Source: Saccharina japonica (taxonomy: Eukaryota > Sar > Phaeophyceae > Laminariales > Laminariaceae). Taken from it: a stretch of 64,000 nucleotides of DNA. Shown here piece after piece: positions 1 to 10,352 of the stretch (the first letter of the stretch is position 1; every line of letters begins with the position of its first letter). Location: positions 392,591 to 456,590 of the forward strand of contig MEHQ01002986.1 of assembly GCA_008828725.1 (NCBI GenBank), read 5' to 3'. A program made the position numbers and the translations under genes. The notes beneath the pieces were generated by a model. It was not told where the DNA came from, did not search any database, and was given only the letters and a program-made list of their open reading frames with translations.

Positions 1-34
1 AAAAAAAAAAAAAAAAAAAAAAAAAAAGTGATTG

Positions 35-132
35 CGGGAGACCATAGTAAATAGGGACCTACGGCACACACAAACTTATATATTTCCCTATTTTTGCTAA
101 CAACACTTGGTCCTACTTACTATGGTCCTCCG
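35..132. mobile_element. MITE-B copy (ACCATAGTAAATAGG ends)
   Basis: The terminal inverted repeats read GACCATAGTAAATAGGGACC and GGTCCTACTTACTATGGTC, with a centre containing TTTGCTAACAACA. The mirror copy is at 18618-18716. The element has no coding capacity. It belongs to the same family as 3275-3380, 48594-48693 and 59781-59897. Confidence 0.8.
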
Positions 133-436
133 TACTACATAGGTATTTCAGTCAGTCTAGTGCGGTAATTTGCAGAATCCTGCGTGTGACGTAGTATCTG
201 ACAGACTCGTTTATTGGCTCCGACTCATCGCACCGTAGGTATACCGTATACGTAGGGGTTGGAGTTAGTTTTTTCCTTCTATATCCGGTTGAGCTTCCCT
301 CAAGTGAGAAGCTACCAGTACCAGTTATATATAGCGTCATTTTTTCCCCTAGCACACACATTTTTTTAATAATGTTGGGCGGATTGCGCGAACGAACTTG
401 CTCGAAGTTATTATTTCGGGCGGCTTACTATTAATA
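133..436. other. No recognised feature
   Basis: This AT-rich to mixed sequence has a short 69-codon frame on the minus strand without family resemblance. It is mirrored at about 18314-18617. Confidence 0.5.
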
Positions 437-752
<316 letters not shown>

Positions 753-779
753 CGGTACACTCAGAAAAACACGCCTATT

Positions 780-1310
780 GAAAGACAGACGAAAACACAG
801 TTTACGGGAAGAGAAAATAGCCGGACAGGCGGTAAACTGCTGCTATCTAGGCATCCACATAGACAGCCGCGCAGAAAGACAGCCAGAGAGAGAGCGAGGC
901 GGGGAGAGAGAGAAAGAGCATAGCAGGAAGGCAAAAGCATAATACAGAAATGAGGCTTCGATAGATAAGCCTACGACTACGACTGTCGGAACGCTCATAC
1001 AGACATGTCGATTAAGAGAAGAACACATCGAGAAGGCTACAAAACAGACAAAAAAAACAGACAGACATACAGAAACAAACTACATCTGCTATCTACGCAT
1101 CCATAAATACGCGCAGACAGACAGAAAGACAGACAGACAGACAGACGGATAAACAAACAACGCAGGCACACAAAAACAAAAAGTACATTAAAAAGACAAA
1201 AAGACGGCTACGAACAACGGATGTCACTGCCGGCGGGACGGGACAACAATAAAGACACACCGCTCTATATATGGTCAGACAAGACATAAAAAACACAGTT
1301 GGAAATCCAG
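780..1310. other. CAGA-rich low-complexity stretch
   Basis: Repeated AGACAGACAG and GAGAGA tracts lie in otherwise unremarkable sequence. I see no gene. The right-arm partner is about 17440-17970. Confidence 0.55.
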
Positions 1311-1317
1311 ACGGGTG

Positions 1318-1535
1318 TGTGTGTGTGTGTGTTCTTCACATTAAACCTTCCTTTCTACCCGTCGACATCCAGCACACCCAGTGTCCGTGCCGATTCTTCA
1401 TCCTAAAAAGGTACCAGTTCTGTGGTCACAAAACTACGACACAGAGATACTACGCTCAGTGCAGTAAGCAGAGCAGACAATGCAATGCCATATACGACAG
1501 GCAAGACCTACCCTGCTAGCAATCCAGGTGCAAGC
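1318..1535 (+). repeat. REP-E dispersed repeat, full-length copy
   Basis: This unit of about 215 bp begins with a TG microsatellite and TTCTTCACATTAAACC, passes CCCGTCGACATCCAGCACAC and GGTCACAAAACTACGACACA, and ends near GCTAGCAATCCAGGTGCA. Other copies are at 17216, 22325, 44775, 48925, 50225, 57103, 60068 and 63083, on both strands. A frame (VCVLHIKPSFLPVDIQHTQ) stays open in many copies, but it has no start context of its own and no family resemblance. It looks like a non-autonomous element. Confidence 0.8.
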
Positions 1536-1559
1536 AAGAGAAAAAAAGAGAAAAGAAAG

Positions 1560-1771
1560 TAGATGCTACTGGTACAGATATAGGGTAGGCCAGACAGACA
1601 GCCAACCAGACACGAAGAGAGATATATACGTAAGTAAAAGTGACCCGGCCAGCCAGGCAGGCAAAACAAACAAAAGTTATCTTTCAACACCATCTGGATT
1701 GCTATATATATACAGCAGTGTAATATATAGCATGTGTATACATACACATATGTATATCGTGCCTGTCGTCT
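1560..1771. other. Left-arm-only insertion of about 210 bp
   Basis: The flanks (AGAGAAAAAAAGAGAAAA on one side, CCAGTACGACTACTTCGC on the other) are adjacent in the right arm near 17180-17195. The inserted part includes tetranucleotide AGAC repeats and TATATA tracts. I see no clear target duplication or inverted termini, so I cannot say whether it is a transposon or a deletion in the other arm. Confidence 0.75.
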
Positions 1772-2069
1772 CCAGTACGACTACTTCGCATCGCAATTAC
1801 TTGACTTCTCTTGCTTACACTACCGTCCCTCTCATAAGAAATTTCCTCACAAAGAAACCCAGCCTAAACATTACGGGGGAAACAAGAAAGTCGACAGCTA
1901 TTACACTCAAGTAAGTGTGGGACACACCCCTTTCTCAAAATATGAAAGTCAGCCTAAGCCCGATTTCTGGCTTCTTATGAGCGGGCCGGTACTGTACTGC
2001 ACTACAACGTATTATCTCTGCCGTGTCGTGGTTTTATGGCGCCAGAGCTTGCACTTCTCTGTTACGGGC
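1772..2069. other. No recognised feature
   Basis: Mixed sequence with short frames only, mirrored at about 16883-17180. Confidence 0.4.
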
Positions 2070-2173
2070 AAGGACCCTAGTAAATACTAGTAAATAGGAC
2101 ATACGGTACGCACAAAAATCTATATATTTACCGATTTTTACTAACAGCAGTGTTTGATCCTATTTGGGCCTCC
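2070..2173. mobile_element. MITE-B copy, diverged right end
   Basis: It carries TAGTAAATACTAGTAAATAGGAC and ATTTTTACTAACAGCAG, the family's left end and core, with a decayed right terminus (GATCCTATTTGGGCCTCCG). It abuts a partial REP-E copy at 2170-2275. The mirror is at about 16779-16882. Confidence 0.65.
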
Positions 2174-2275
2174 GAAATAGGACGAAGAACCGGCACGGAC
2201 ACTCTGGGTGGGTGTGCTGGATGTCGACGGGTACAACAGTACAAAGAAAAACGGTTTGATGTGAAGCACACACGC
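2170..2275 (-). repeat. REP-E partial copy
   Basis: Reverse-complement REP-E core: CCGGCACGGACACTCTGGG, TGTGCTGGATGTCGACGGG, then TTTGATGTGAAG before a CA-rich tail. The right-arm partner is at about 16674-16778 on the + strand. Confidence 0.65.
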
Positions 2276-2289
2276 TGGCTGCAATACAG

Positions 2290-3170
2290 TACAGGACACC
2301 TAATAAGAACAAGAAACATGGTCCAGGCTGCGTTTCTTATTTCAGAGAGGGTGCTTTCTACACTAATTTCAAGATAACGACTACCGAATGTCTTATTTTA
2401 TTAAAAAATATACCAGCCTGGCTTTCTTACTAGCCTGTTTCTTATTAACTGTCCTGTACTGCAAGGAAGATAGGCTGAAATGATACCAGCGCTGCTAGAT
2501 ATCGGGACACTCAGATTGGGAAACGCCAACAGACAGGCAGACAAGACAGCTGGATAGCGCAACCTATGGGCTATGACCCTCCAAACAAAGGTTAGGGGTA
2601 GGGTTTGGGAGGGCCATAGCCCAGGCATAGAGCACAACGGGCATGATATAGCGGGCAGACAAAAAAAAAACGACTAGACAGACAGCCGGCCAGACAGGCA
2701 GACAGGTCACAACAGACGGATGATGGCCAGACTAACCGGAACGACAAAACAGATAAGGATGCTGCTTGTATCGCAGAAATAAGGCTCCTGACTGTATTTA
2801 TTGTAGATTGATCGTATTAATAGATAGCTCTGCTTTCTGGGACACTCAGAAAAGACACGCCGATAGACAGAAAGTAGGCACGCACAGGCGGGCAAACATA
2901 AGCGTGCCGACAAAAAACGACAGACAGCCAGATCACACCGATATGAACAGACACACCCGAAATGTATGGACCCTTTCGGTTCGATTTGCTATTAATCCTA
3001 TTAATACTACTAATATAACAACTATTATTAGTAGTATACACATACCCGGTACCAGGTATATAATACCTGGTATGTTATAGCAGTATTAAATACGAGTATT
3101 AAATATAAATATAACATATACCTGGACTTGGTATGGATTACTGCGATTACTGCTACTGCTACTACTGCTC
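2290..3170. other. No recognised gene
   Basis: AT-rich and CAGACAGG-rich intronic-type sequence with several short frames lacking family signals. It contains small palindromes such as TACCAGGTATATAATACCTGG near 3048. The mirrored copy is at about 15780-16670. Confidence 0.4.
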
Positions 3171-3174
3171 TTAC

Positions 3175-3179
3175 TGCTG

Positions 3180-3252
<73 letters not shown>
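3175..3252. repeat. (TAC)n microsatellite
   Basis: Uninterrupted TAC repeats follow a TACTGC-rich lead-in. The right-arm partner, about 15714-15776, is shorter. Confidence 0.95.
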
Positions 3253-3274
3253 GACGTACCTCTACTACTACTAT

Positions 3275-3380
3275 GGACCATAGTAAATGCTAGTAAATAG
3301 GACCTACGGTTCAGACAAAAACCTACCTGTTTTCCTATTTTTACTGACAACATTTGGTCCCTATATACTATGGTCCCCCG
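3275..3380. mobile_element. MITE-B copy
   Basis: Ends GGACCATAGTAAATGCTAGT and ACTATGGTCCCCCG enclose the TTTTTACTGACAACATTTGG core. The mirror is at 15595-15698. It lies inside a TAC-rich tract. Confidence 0.8.
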
Positions 3381-3634
3381 TACAACTACTACTACTATGC
3401 TACACTACCATGCTATAATACTACTACAAGCGACACCACATCGCTGAAGGTTTACAGATAACACCAAACGAAACAAGCCCACCACCATGCATACCACGAT
3501 GACGTTACTCTGCAGCAGCTCGCCCACAGACAAGACACACAGAAAGAGAGCACCAACAAGAACTTGGGGACAAAGTACCGAACCCTCCTATGCATGAATA
3601 GCGATAAACACGCAAGGCGCATACCGTGGTGCAT

Positions 3635-3840
3635 GGGGAGGGGGGGGTGTACTACATTTTCATGCATGGCCGTAGTCGTATGACCATAGACCCTCGCATC
3701 CCTACAATGCCGGGACGGAGAAGGTTGACTTTTCACCAACCAGGCAGACATTGCTTGCACCAAGCGCGAAGCGCCGTGACGTGTTGGGGCCAGTCGCATG
3801 GAGGGTGAGCTGCGGGGGTTTTCGAAGCACGCACGTAAGG
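3635..3840 (-). mobile_element. LINE subfamily B 3' end (5'-truncated)
   Basis: Read on the minus strand it carries the last codons of the LINE reading frame (SRLVQAMSAWLVKSQ then RDARVYGHTTTAMHE) and then a run of C. It is the same segment as 24086-24398 and 8419-8956. The mirror copy at 15122-15337 is on the + strand. Confidence 0.75.
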
Positions 3841-3889
3841 GTTGCCCCATACTTTTTTGTTCACCATCACTTCTTCATTTTTTTTGTTT

Positions 3890-4500
3890 TCTTTTGTATC
3901 CCCAGGCGGGTTGGTGGGTCATATAGGGACCAAAGGGTGCTCTACAAAAAAAGAGAGAAAATTTCACGACCTACACCACTCTTCTTTCCCAGTGTCAAAA
4001 TGAAAAAAAAAAAAAAAAAAAAAAAAGGGGGTTGGAATTTTGGCGGGAAAACGAAAACTTTTTTTTCATACTGTTTTTTTTTATCTGTTGTATTCTCCGG
4101 CGGGATGGTGGGAAAAAAACTTACCCGTCTACTAACCCGTCTGTATAGGGACAAAAGGGTTCTCTACAAAAACAAAACGACTTACACCACTCTTCCTTCC
4201 AAGTGCCAAAAATGAAAAAAAAAAAAAAACACAGCGCGTTGGAATTTGTGGGCGATATTACGGAAAACGTTTTTTTTTATATTTTTATTTTCTAATTATT
4301 TTGTATCCACCGGGGGGTTGGTGGGAAATAAAGCTTAAACCCGTCTATATAGCGACCAAAGGGTGCTCTACAAAAAAGAGAAAACGGCACGACCTACACC
4401 AATCTTCCTTCCCAGTGTCAAACACGAAAACAAAAACGGTGCATTGGGATTTGTGGGCGAAATTACGAAAAACGGCCTTTTATTTTGGCATATTCGTATT
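3890..4500. repeat. Tandem repeat, about 195-bp unit, three copies
   Basis: Units share TAGGGACCAAAGGGTGCTCT, CGACCTACACCACTCTTCC, an A-run, GCGTTGGAATTTGTGGGCGA and a long T-tract. Start points are near 3900, 4095 and 4310. The mirror array at about 14560-15075 differs by substitutions and homopolymer length. Confidence 0.8.
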
Positions 4501-4564
4501 TTACTTGGTTTTAGTATTCCGTCCCCCCTTGTCTGAGTGTCGGGATTTTTTTGTTGCTGTGGAC

Positions 4565-4640
4565 CCCTTAACGTAGGAGTGCAGTCCCGTTGTGGGCACA
4601 AGTTACTTGGAATTAGAGTATTATTCATGTTTATATTGGA
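4565..4640. mobile_element. Decayed TTAA MITE
   Basis: It holds GAGTGCAGTCCCGTTGTGGG and AAGTTACTTGGAATTAGAGT, the variant core seen at 33148-33237 and 58476-58564, after a TTAA. The far end is not recognisable. The mirror is at about 14330-14400. Confidence 0.55.
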
Positions 4641-4769
4641 ATAAGAGTGCATTATTAATAGTAGTATAAAAGGCTTAAGCTCGCCACATTTTATCTCCAC
4701 AATTTTAACCCGTCGCGAGCCGTGGAGACGATTTTAACCCGCCGCTTCCGTTGCAACAGCAGACCAAGC

Positions 4770-5088
4770 TGCTAACCACCACCACCAACAACAACAACAT
4801 ACATACCAACAGCGAAAACAACACCACTGCCACTGACACCACCAACATCACCACCACCAACAAACAACACCACCAACATCACCACCACAACCACCACCAC
4901 CACCACCAAACAAGAACACCACCGCCACCATCATCACCAACAACAACACCACCACCACACCAACACCAACAACAAACTCACCATCGCTGAAACCACCAAC
5001 ATCACCACCACAACCACCACCACCACCACCAAACAACACCACCGCCGCCACCACCACCACCACCACCACCACCACAAAAACTGTGCTA
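4770..5088. repeat. (CCA/ACC)n low-complexity tract
   Basis: Long CCACCA/ACAACA array inside the intron just downstream (minus strand) of the copied Smr exon. It gives artificial Gly/Val and His/Thr frames. The right-arm partner at about 13870-14195 differs in repeat number. Confidence 0.95.
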
Positions 5089-5093
5089 CTCAC

Positions 5094-5205
5094 GACAGGC
5101 TGGAAGGCGTGAAGGCTGCCTCGTCCCTGTCCGGTGATGATGGTGAGGTCGCCCAAAGACGCGCCCTCTCTCTGAGAATGCCTCCATATCTCCTCAAGGG
5201 CCAGC
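5094..5205 (-). pseudogene. Inverted copy of Smr exon (TGQG half)
   Basis: This is the mirror of 13752-13863. On the minus strand GTTTGTTTCAG precedes the exon and GTGAGT follows it. The encoded residues (LALEEIWRHSQREG, then DLTIITGQGRGS, ending HAFQPV) are the second half of a Smr domain. No copy of the next exon (VRPEVQRML) exists in the left arm, because the palindrome ends before it. If the palindrome is real, this is an untranslatable gene fragment. If it is a haplotype join, it is simply the other allele. The coding sequence itself shows no break. Confidence 0.75.
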
Positions 5206-5232
5206 CTGAAACAAACGAATATGACAATATTG

Positions 5233-5341
5233 CGGGGGGACCGTTGTTAATAAGACAAAATGGTGTTCGTAAAAAAAGTTAAATATATAGATTTTTGGGT
5301 TTGCCGTAGGTCCTTTTTTCTAGTATTTACTATGGTGTCCT
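5233..5341. mobile_element. MITE-B copy, diverged
   Basis: Starts GGGGGACCGTTGTTAATAAG and ends CTAGTATTTACTATGGTGTC. The partner at about 13615-13728 keeps a more canonical AATAGGACAAAATGGTGTTA. The two arms differ at several bases here. Confidence 0.7.
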
Positions 5342-5607
5342 GTAATAGTACATACCAAGTATATGCATATATACAGTAGTACGCGACAGATATTGAGAAT
5401 CTCTCATGTTTGGGCCAGACTGGAATTCTTACGCAAGACTGGGTGTGTATGATAGCACACATTATTTTCAGGGCTATATATACGCGTTCTTATTTTTTCC
5501 TCTCCCCCAAAATCTCAGTCTCAAATTCATAATTTCTCAGATTCCAGGAACATCTGTCGCGTGCTGCCTGTAGCCCCACAAACGCGACCAACAAAAAACG
5601 GGCTCGC

Positions 5608-5895
5608 GTAAATCTGCCCGCGCAGGCGAACTTTCTTAGATGTGCCCCCACTGAAAATAGAGCCTTTCCAAGCACAACGACCAGGTGGCACACCAACCAG
5701 GCATGCCTTTCGTTAGGGTTGGGGTTAGAGTTAGGGTTAGGGTTAGAGTTCCAGGCCGTCGTTCGCCGAAGCCAAAACTAATCTCACCGTCTGGAACAAA
5801 CGCCTTACAGCTTCGTGACGAAACCCTACCTCATTAGAAACAGCATGGTCGTATGCGGGCACGTCTGAGAAGTTCGCCTGCGCGGGCAGATTTAC
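5608..5895. mobile_element. Fold-back element with telomere-like core
   Basis: Inverted ends of about 40 bp (GTAAATCTGCCCGCGCAGGC on the left, its complement at 5855-5895) flank 288 bp. Inside, 5714-5751 is a degenerate TTAGGG/TTAGAG/TTGGGG array. The mirror is at 13057-13344. The same design appears at 20537-20896 and 32679-32968 with unrelated ends. Confidence 0.7.
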
Positions 5896-6044
5896 GGCTA
5901 CTGACCAAAAGCGTGCCAGTTGCTGCTGTCAAGGTGACCTAGCTACTCAGCCGAATAACATGAACCAAAACGCCAATTTTTCTCTACAACAACAAACCGC
6001 AGATCACCCTCAGATCGGTTTCCGACCCCTAATACCATTTCCCT

Positions 6045-7262
6045 ATATATTACCAGGTACGGTTTGTTGTCGAGTTTTAGCCAACTGCTGGTATCAGGCT
6101 ACCATACACAATACATTACCAAGGGCGAGTCTGCAAAAAATATTACATCGTACCTGATATATAATACATTTATAAAAAAAAAGAAAAAACAACAGCTGTG
6201 ATACTGAGGATTTCGCCGAAACTCATCTTTGCGAGCTGTATAGTACCAGGAACGATTTGTTGTGGTTTTTAGTCAACTGCTGGTATCACGCCTACAGTAG
6301 TTCTTTTAGTGGTGTTTTTTTTTTTTTTGTTTCTTACCATTTATTATCTTCGCACCCCTTCTGTTTTCTCTCCTTCTTGGTCGTACCTCAATTCCGCAGT
6401 CAAATACAGTAGCAGTCTCCTCTCCTCCCTTCCCACTAATTCGTTCGTGCCTTGCATTATTATCGCGAAAATACTTTATCAGCCCTTTCTTCCCTCGTCT
6501 ACTCGCGTCGGTTTGCGCCTCTACCCGGCTACACAATACACTAGCAAGCACGGGCCTGGAAGATACGCACACCCGTACACAAAACACCAGGCACGGTTTT
6601 GGTGTCATGTTTTGTCAACTATTGTCATCAGGTTATACAGTACCCCAATTACATCATCAAAGGGGTGAATTTTCAAGCAAACACACATACAAAATACCAG
6701 CCACGATTTGTTGGCATTTTTTTTTTGTCAACTGCTTGCATCAGGTTGTACATACAACACAACACATGATCAAAAAGGGCGAGCCGGCAAGAAACGTATA
6801 CTGTATTACATGTACCAGGTACATGACACCAGGCACGAAACATCGTTGTCATTTTGTTTGTCAACTACTGGTATCAGGTTATATATATACAAGACATGAT
6901 CAAGAGCGCCCCTGCAACAGACGCATGCCGTACCTGGTGTATAATACCAGGCACAATTTGTTGTCAATAATTGTTGTCACCTATCATATTAATAGTGGTA
7001 TACAACACATCATCAAAAGATCGCACCTGTGACAGACGTATTTATACACCAGGTGCATACTACTGTATATACCCGGCACGGTTTTGATGCCATTTCGTGT
7101 CAAACTGCTGGTATCAATCAGGTTATTTATACAGTAGTATGTATACACAATATATCCCCAAGGGCGAGCCTGCAAGAAATGTATACTGTTTATGTATAGT
7201 ACCAGCTACGATGTGTTGTCATTTGTTTTTGTCAGTTATCAGGTTGATATACAATACATCAT
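6045..7262. repeat. Diverged tandem satellite, eight units of 115-200 bp
   Basis: Each unit has ACCAGGCACGATTTGTTGTC or a variant, then TCAACTGCTGGTATCAGGTT and GGGCGAGCCTGCAAGAAACG. Unit starts lie near 6057, 6246, 6588, 6703, 6828, 6946, 7071 and 7200. A SINE fragment interrupts it at about 6340-6530. The mirror array is at 11690-12907. Confidence 0.75.
6340..6530 (-). mobile_element. SINE body fragment
   Basis: The minus strand matches the body of the tRNA-headed SINE: GACGAGGGAAGAAAGGGCTG, the CGCGATAATAATGCAAGGCA region, then GGAGAGGAGACT and AGAAGGGGTGCGAAGATAAT. No tRNA head is present. The mirror is at about 12425-12612. Confidence 0.7.
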
Positions 7263-7304
7263 TGACACCTTGTTTTCTCACATAGGGGGGGGGGGGGGCG
7301 TAGC

Positions 7305-7495
7305 TTTAAGATATTGATAAATACCGATATCGGTAAATACCGATATCGATAATACCGATATCGATACATACTGATTCGGTATATATAATACTGATATCGA
7401 TAAATACTGATATACTGTAGACAATACTGACATCGATAAATACCGATATCGACAAAAACCGATATCGATAAATACCGATATCGATACATTATATG
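7305..7495. repeat. CGATATCG tandem array
   Basis: Short units of the type AAATACCGATATCGATA are repeated about a dozen times in an Smr intron. The self-complementary CGATATCG core recurs in the unrelated array at 41840-42425. The mirror is at 11455-11647. Confidence 0.9.
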
Positions 7496-7565
7496 ATCAA
7501 AACACCGAGAAACCAACCCCCCACCCCCCCCGCCCCCAAACAACAAAACCAAGAGGCACCCCCAC

Positions 7566-7835
7566 CTGACAGCCGCGTGGGCGAGCGGTAAGCTGTGGCC
7601 GTGCAAATCCATCACACGACCCTTCACCCCTCCAGATACGGGGGAGGAGGCAGTCTCAAGGGCGGGGACAGCATCAACTCCGTCCCCTCCCTCGACCAAT
7701 CGGCTCCCTCCCTTCCCAGCCGTTGCCGCATCGGAAGTGGCTTGGGCGTGCGGGACCTGATTCTGCCAGTGGACGACGGCGCCTTCCCGGTACGCCGCCC
7801 GGTAGAAAAAGTCGGCGAGGTCGAACCTCCCGTCC
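7566..7835 (-). pseudogene. Inverted copy of Smr exon (DLHG half)
   Basis: This is the mirror of 11117-11386, with the same residues and the same splice signals (TTTTTTTCAG before, GTGGGG after, minus strand). It encodes DGRFDLADFFYRAAYREG, a variable Gly/Ala-rich linker, and VMDLHGHSLPLAHAAVR. Together with 5094-5205 it is an isolated two-exon fragment of the Smr gene. No 5' exons precede it in this arm. Confidence 0.75.
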
Positions 7836-8350
7836 CTGAAAAAAACACGTTGTATGATATGGCGCGGGGCGAGCAGCGGTATGTTTTTTGTATGCACGTC
7901 GATTTGTTTCGGAGAGGAGGCTAATAAAATGATATCGGCAAAGCTATGTATAGTTAGGGTTTCCAATACCCCTCTAGGCAGTTGAGGGGGAGGGGGGGTA
8001 CGGCATGATGGAACGTGCCGTCCCTGAAAATCATTGTATGCGCAGGGCGAGCGGCGGTATGCTTTTTTTATGCGCGTCGATTTGTTTCGGCGAGGAGGCT
8101 AATAAAGTGATATCGGTAATGCTGTACTTCTATATAGTTAGGGTTTTCAATAATCCTCTGGGCAGTCGAAGGAGGGAGGGAGGAGGGGGGGTGTACGGCA
8201 TGATGGAACGTGCCGTCCCTAAAAAACATTGTATGCGCAGGGCGAGCGGTGGTATGATTTGTATGCGCGTCGATTTGTTTCGCCGAGGCTGATAAGCGAT
8301 ATTCGGTAATGTTATAGTTAGGGTTTCCACTATTTCTCTGGGTAGGTGAG
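7836..8350. repeat. Tandem units carrying splice-acceptor copies, three units
   Basis: Units of about 170-195 bp share CGTCGATTTGTTTCG, TATAGTTAGGGTTTCCA and GGAACGTGCCGTCCCT. On the minus strand each boundary reads TTTTCAGGGACG or TTTTTAGGGACG, the same bases as the true acceptor of the Smr exon. The right arm (10421-11116) has one extra unit. Confidence 0.8.
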
Positions 8351-8418
8351 GGGGGGGGGGCGTACTCATTTGTTGCTTGCCTTAGTCATTTGACCATTGA
8401 CCACGCATCCCTTTCGAG
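8351..8418 (-). mobile_element. LINE subfamily A 3' end at the palindrome edge
   Basis: The G-run and CGTACTCATTTGTTGCTTGC form the C-tailed LINE 3' end read on the minus strand (coding KGCVVNGQMTKASNK). The arm homology stops at CTTTCGAG inside it. The partner on the + strand is 10353-10420. Confidence 0.75.
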
Positions 8419-8956
8419 CGGGGGGGGGGGGGGGGGGTGTACTCATGTTGTGCACGGCCGTAGTCATATGACCATAGACCCTCGCATCCCTACAATGCCG
8501 GGACGGAGCGCGTTGGGTTTTCACCAACCAGGCAGACATTGCTTGCACCAAGCGCGAATCGCCGTGAGGTATTGGGCGAGTCGCATGGAGGGTGAGCTGC
8601 ATCCTGCTAAGAACCGCCTCTGAGGCGGACTTGCATATGGACGACAGCTTCAATGAGTTAATTTAATTTCTGGTGTGGCCACTTCCGGAGACAGGAATGG
8701 GTTTTACTATGTAACTGCCTCGCGGGCGCCTTACCATATTAACACTACGTGATACGACCATTCCCCTTGTGCGGAACAAAGGTTCTCCACCCCGCACAAA
8801 TGATCTACTCGACCGCCAGCTTTGGTGACCGCCAAAAAAAATAACAAAAAAAAACGGCACCCTGGTTGTCTAGCTCACGCAGCGAGTGGCGTGTTTTACA
8901 GCGTCGTTGCCAACCGACGCCAACCCAACCTATAAATATATCATATATTTATGGGG
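8419..8956 (-). mobile_element. LINE subfamily B 3' end, longest clean copy
   Basis: From the G-run at 8419 the minus strand reads back through VYGHMTTAVHN and SRLVQAMSAWLVKTQ, and the match to 24086-24398 is almost exact for about 310 bp. Similarity to the noisy copy at 33862-34680 continues to about 8956. It is 5'-truncated. Confidence 0.75.
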
Positions 8957-8969
8957 GGGGGGGGGGGGC

Positions 8970-9072
8970 GTTAAGTTTTGGGTGCTGGTGCGTGTTTTGA
9001 CCAATGAAAAGCGGATTTGAATTTATTTTGTTCTCCAAATTGTTTTTTTTTCTTTGTTAAACGGGCCCTTAC
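8970..9072. mobile_element. Half of a fold-back MITE
   Basis: It matches the right half of the element at 47505-47755 (GGTGCTGGTGCGTG, CCAATGAAAAGCGGATTTGA, ending ACGGGCCCTTA). The left half is absent. Confidence 0.65.
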
Positions 9073-9121
9073 TCTGGCCATGGGATTGGTTCGTCGGGTA
9101 GCACTATCGCTTTCCTCTTAA

Positions 9122-9202
9122 CCGCTTAAAAGCTGGTCCCCCGAATTTGGGAACAACATACTTCGAATTAGTGTGGGGCATTTTGTGTCAGTTCTGAATG
9201 GG
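9122..9202. mobile_element. TTAA MITE (piggyBac-like)
   Basis: TTAA at 9118-9121 precedes CCGCTTAAAAGCTGGTCCCC. The far end is TCAGTTCTGAATGGG followed by TAAA. The core is ACTTCGAATTAGTGTGGGGC. Confidence 0.75.
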
Positions 9203-9531
9203 TAAAAGCATCTTTTGGGCTGGCTACAGAGCTCCTTAAGTCACCACCCTCGTAAACGCCATGGTGCACCGCTATCGTAGACTGCATCTTTTGTTGTCCA
9301 CCGGTCTATCACCTGTCGAAAAAAGCTAAACTCAACTTATGAAATAGCCCATGATGACGTATTGCGCAAGGAATCCCCAGCGACAAGGCGTGCCTCTGTT
9401 ATTGTCGTTTAAGCTTGAACATCTACGGTAGATATTGCATGGACCTCCGGGCTGCGCATGCTCCCCCTTGAGCCCTCTTCTACTACTGTGAACATTCTCC
9501 AACGCTAAGGTTTCTGTAGGGTGTCCCCCAG

Positions 9532-9700
9532 GATACGGAGGCGGTGCTTTCCAGGGGGTTCAGGGTGCTCCACCACCCAATTTCGATAATAGTGGATATG
9601 ACGAATATAGCACTGACGGAAGAGGCGGTACTCCCCTTGCTCATGCTCTATTTTGTTCCATGGACCTGCTGTACCTGAAGCGCCACCAGTTTGTCGTCGG
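9532..9700 (+). CDS. Candidate internal exon in the spacer, unknown protein
   Basis: After a CCCCCAG acceptor the frame reads a Gly/Pro-rich stretch (YGGGAFQGVQGAPPPN), an acidic Tyr-rich stretch (NSGYDEYSTDG), then LAHALFCSMDLLYLKRHQFV. It closes at a GG/GTACAAG donor. The last two bases of the split codon join the first base of the exon at 9887 without a frame break. A second possible acceptor is CTTTCCAG at 9554. I do not recognise the family. Frame continuity over about 56 codons, plausible residues and a phase-matched neighbour are the support. The first exons are not in the window, so this is a partial gene. Confidence 0.5.
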
Positions 9701-9794
9701 GTACAAGAATGCCGAACTATCGTATCAAAGCCGCGTCGTCTATTAAGCGTCGCGTCAACAACCGACCGCGCACGTACGTGTGTCACGCTTTTGA

Positions 9795-9797
<3 letters not shown>

Positions 9798-9875
<78 letters not shown>

Positions 9876-9876
9876 G
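9798..9876. repeat. (TTG)n microsatellite inside a short intron
   Basis: About 26 TTG units sit in the putative 186-bp intron between the exons at 9532-9700 and 9887-9974. They give artificial poly-Leu and poly-Val frames. Confidence 0.95.
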
Positions 9877-9886
9877 TTTTCCACAG

Positions 9887-9974
9887 CGCGTTCATCATCT
9901 GGGGCTCGACCTTCGAAACGGGCAACTACATGGAGCTCACCCGCGTAGACAACTTCCACATTAAGGGTTTCCCC
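9887..9974 (+). CDS. Candidate internal exon in the spacer
   Basis: TTTTCCACAG precedes it and a textbook GTGAGT donor follows. The frame set by the previous exon reads AFIIWGSTFETGNYM, then ELTRVDNFHIKGFP. The composition looks like a real globular protein, but I cannot assign a family. It ends in phase 0, whereas the next visible exon (11117) needs two bases carried over. Either an exon is missing between them, or the spacer does not belong directly upstream of the right arm. Confidence 0.6.
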
Positions 9975-10352
9975 GTGAGTACACGAATGCTTCTTGTGGT
10001 CTAGCTAGGGCTGTATGAGTCGGAGGGGCCTATAACGCGTGCCACGAGAGAGGTACTACGTGTTCCAAATGATCGGGCCCCTTACTTATATAACCCAAAC
10101 TCGTCGGAATATCATTGTAGTGTTTCAATATTGTTCAGTTTGCACTTACGCCATATGGGATTGTTCCTCGATTACCATTGTATATAACCGTCCTCCAAAA
10201 ACACAGTTTTATGGTGAGGTATATGGAGCTCCTATACTATGATCAAGTGACCACCCTCAGGAAAAACGTGTACCTTAAGTTAGCATGCGTCCTCACGGCT
10301 AATGATTTGTTCGGATCGGGAAAATACCCCCTTTCCCCCCCCCAGCCACCGC

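Larger units (their letters stand above)
8419..10352. other. Unpaired spacer between the palindrome arms
   Basis: These 1.9 kb have no partner in the arms. They hold a LINE subfamily B 3' end (8419-8956), half of a fold-back MITE (about 8970-9072), a TTAA MITE (9122-9202), pieces of a dispersed repeat (about 9228-9300 and 10205-10300), and two exon-like segments (9532-9700 and 9887-9974). I recognise nothing in 9300-9490 or 9990-10200. LINE 3' ends lie at the left junction, and a LINE 3' end forms the first bases of the right arm. Confidence 0.85.

Noticed and set aside
5714..5751. TTAGGG-type repeats as a chromosome end
   Set aside because: Only about six degenerate units, internal to a fold-back element, with unique sequence on both sides.
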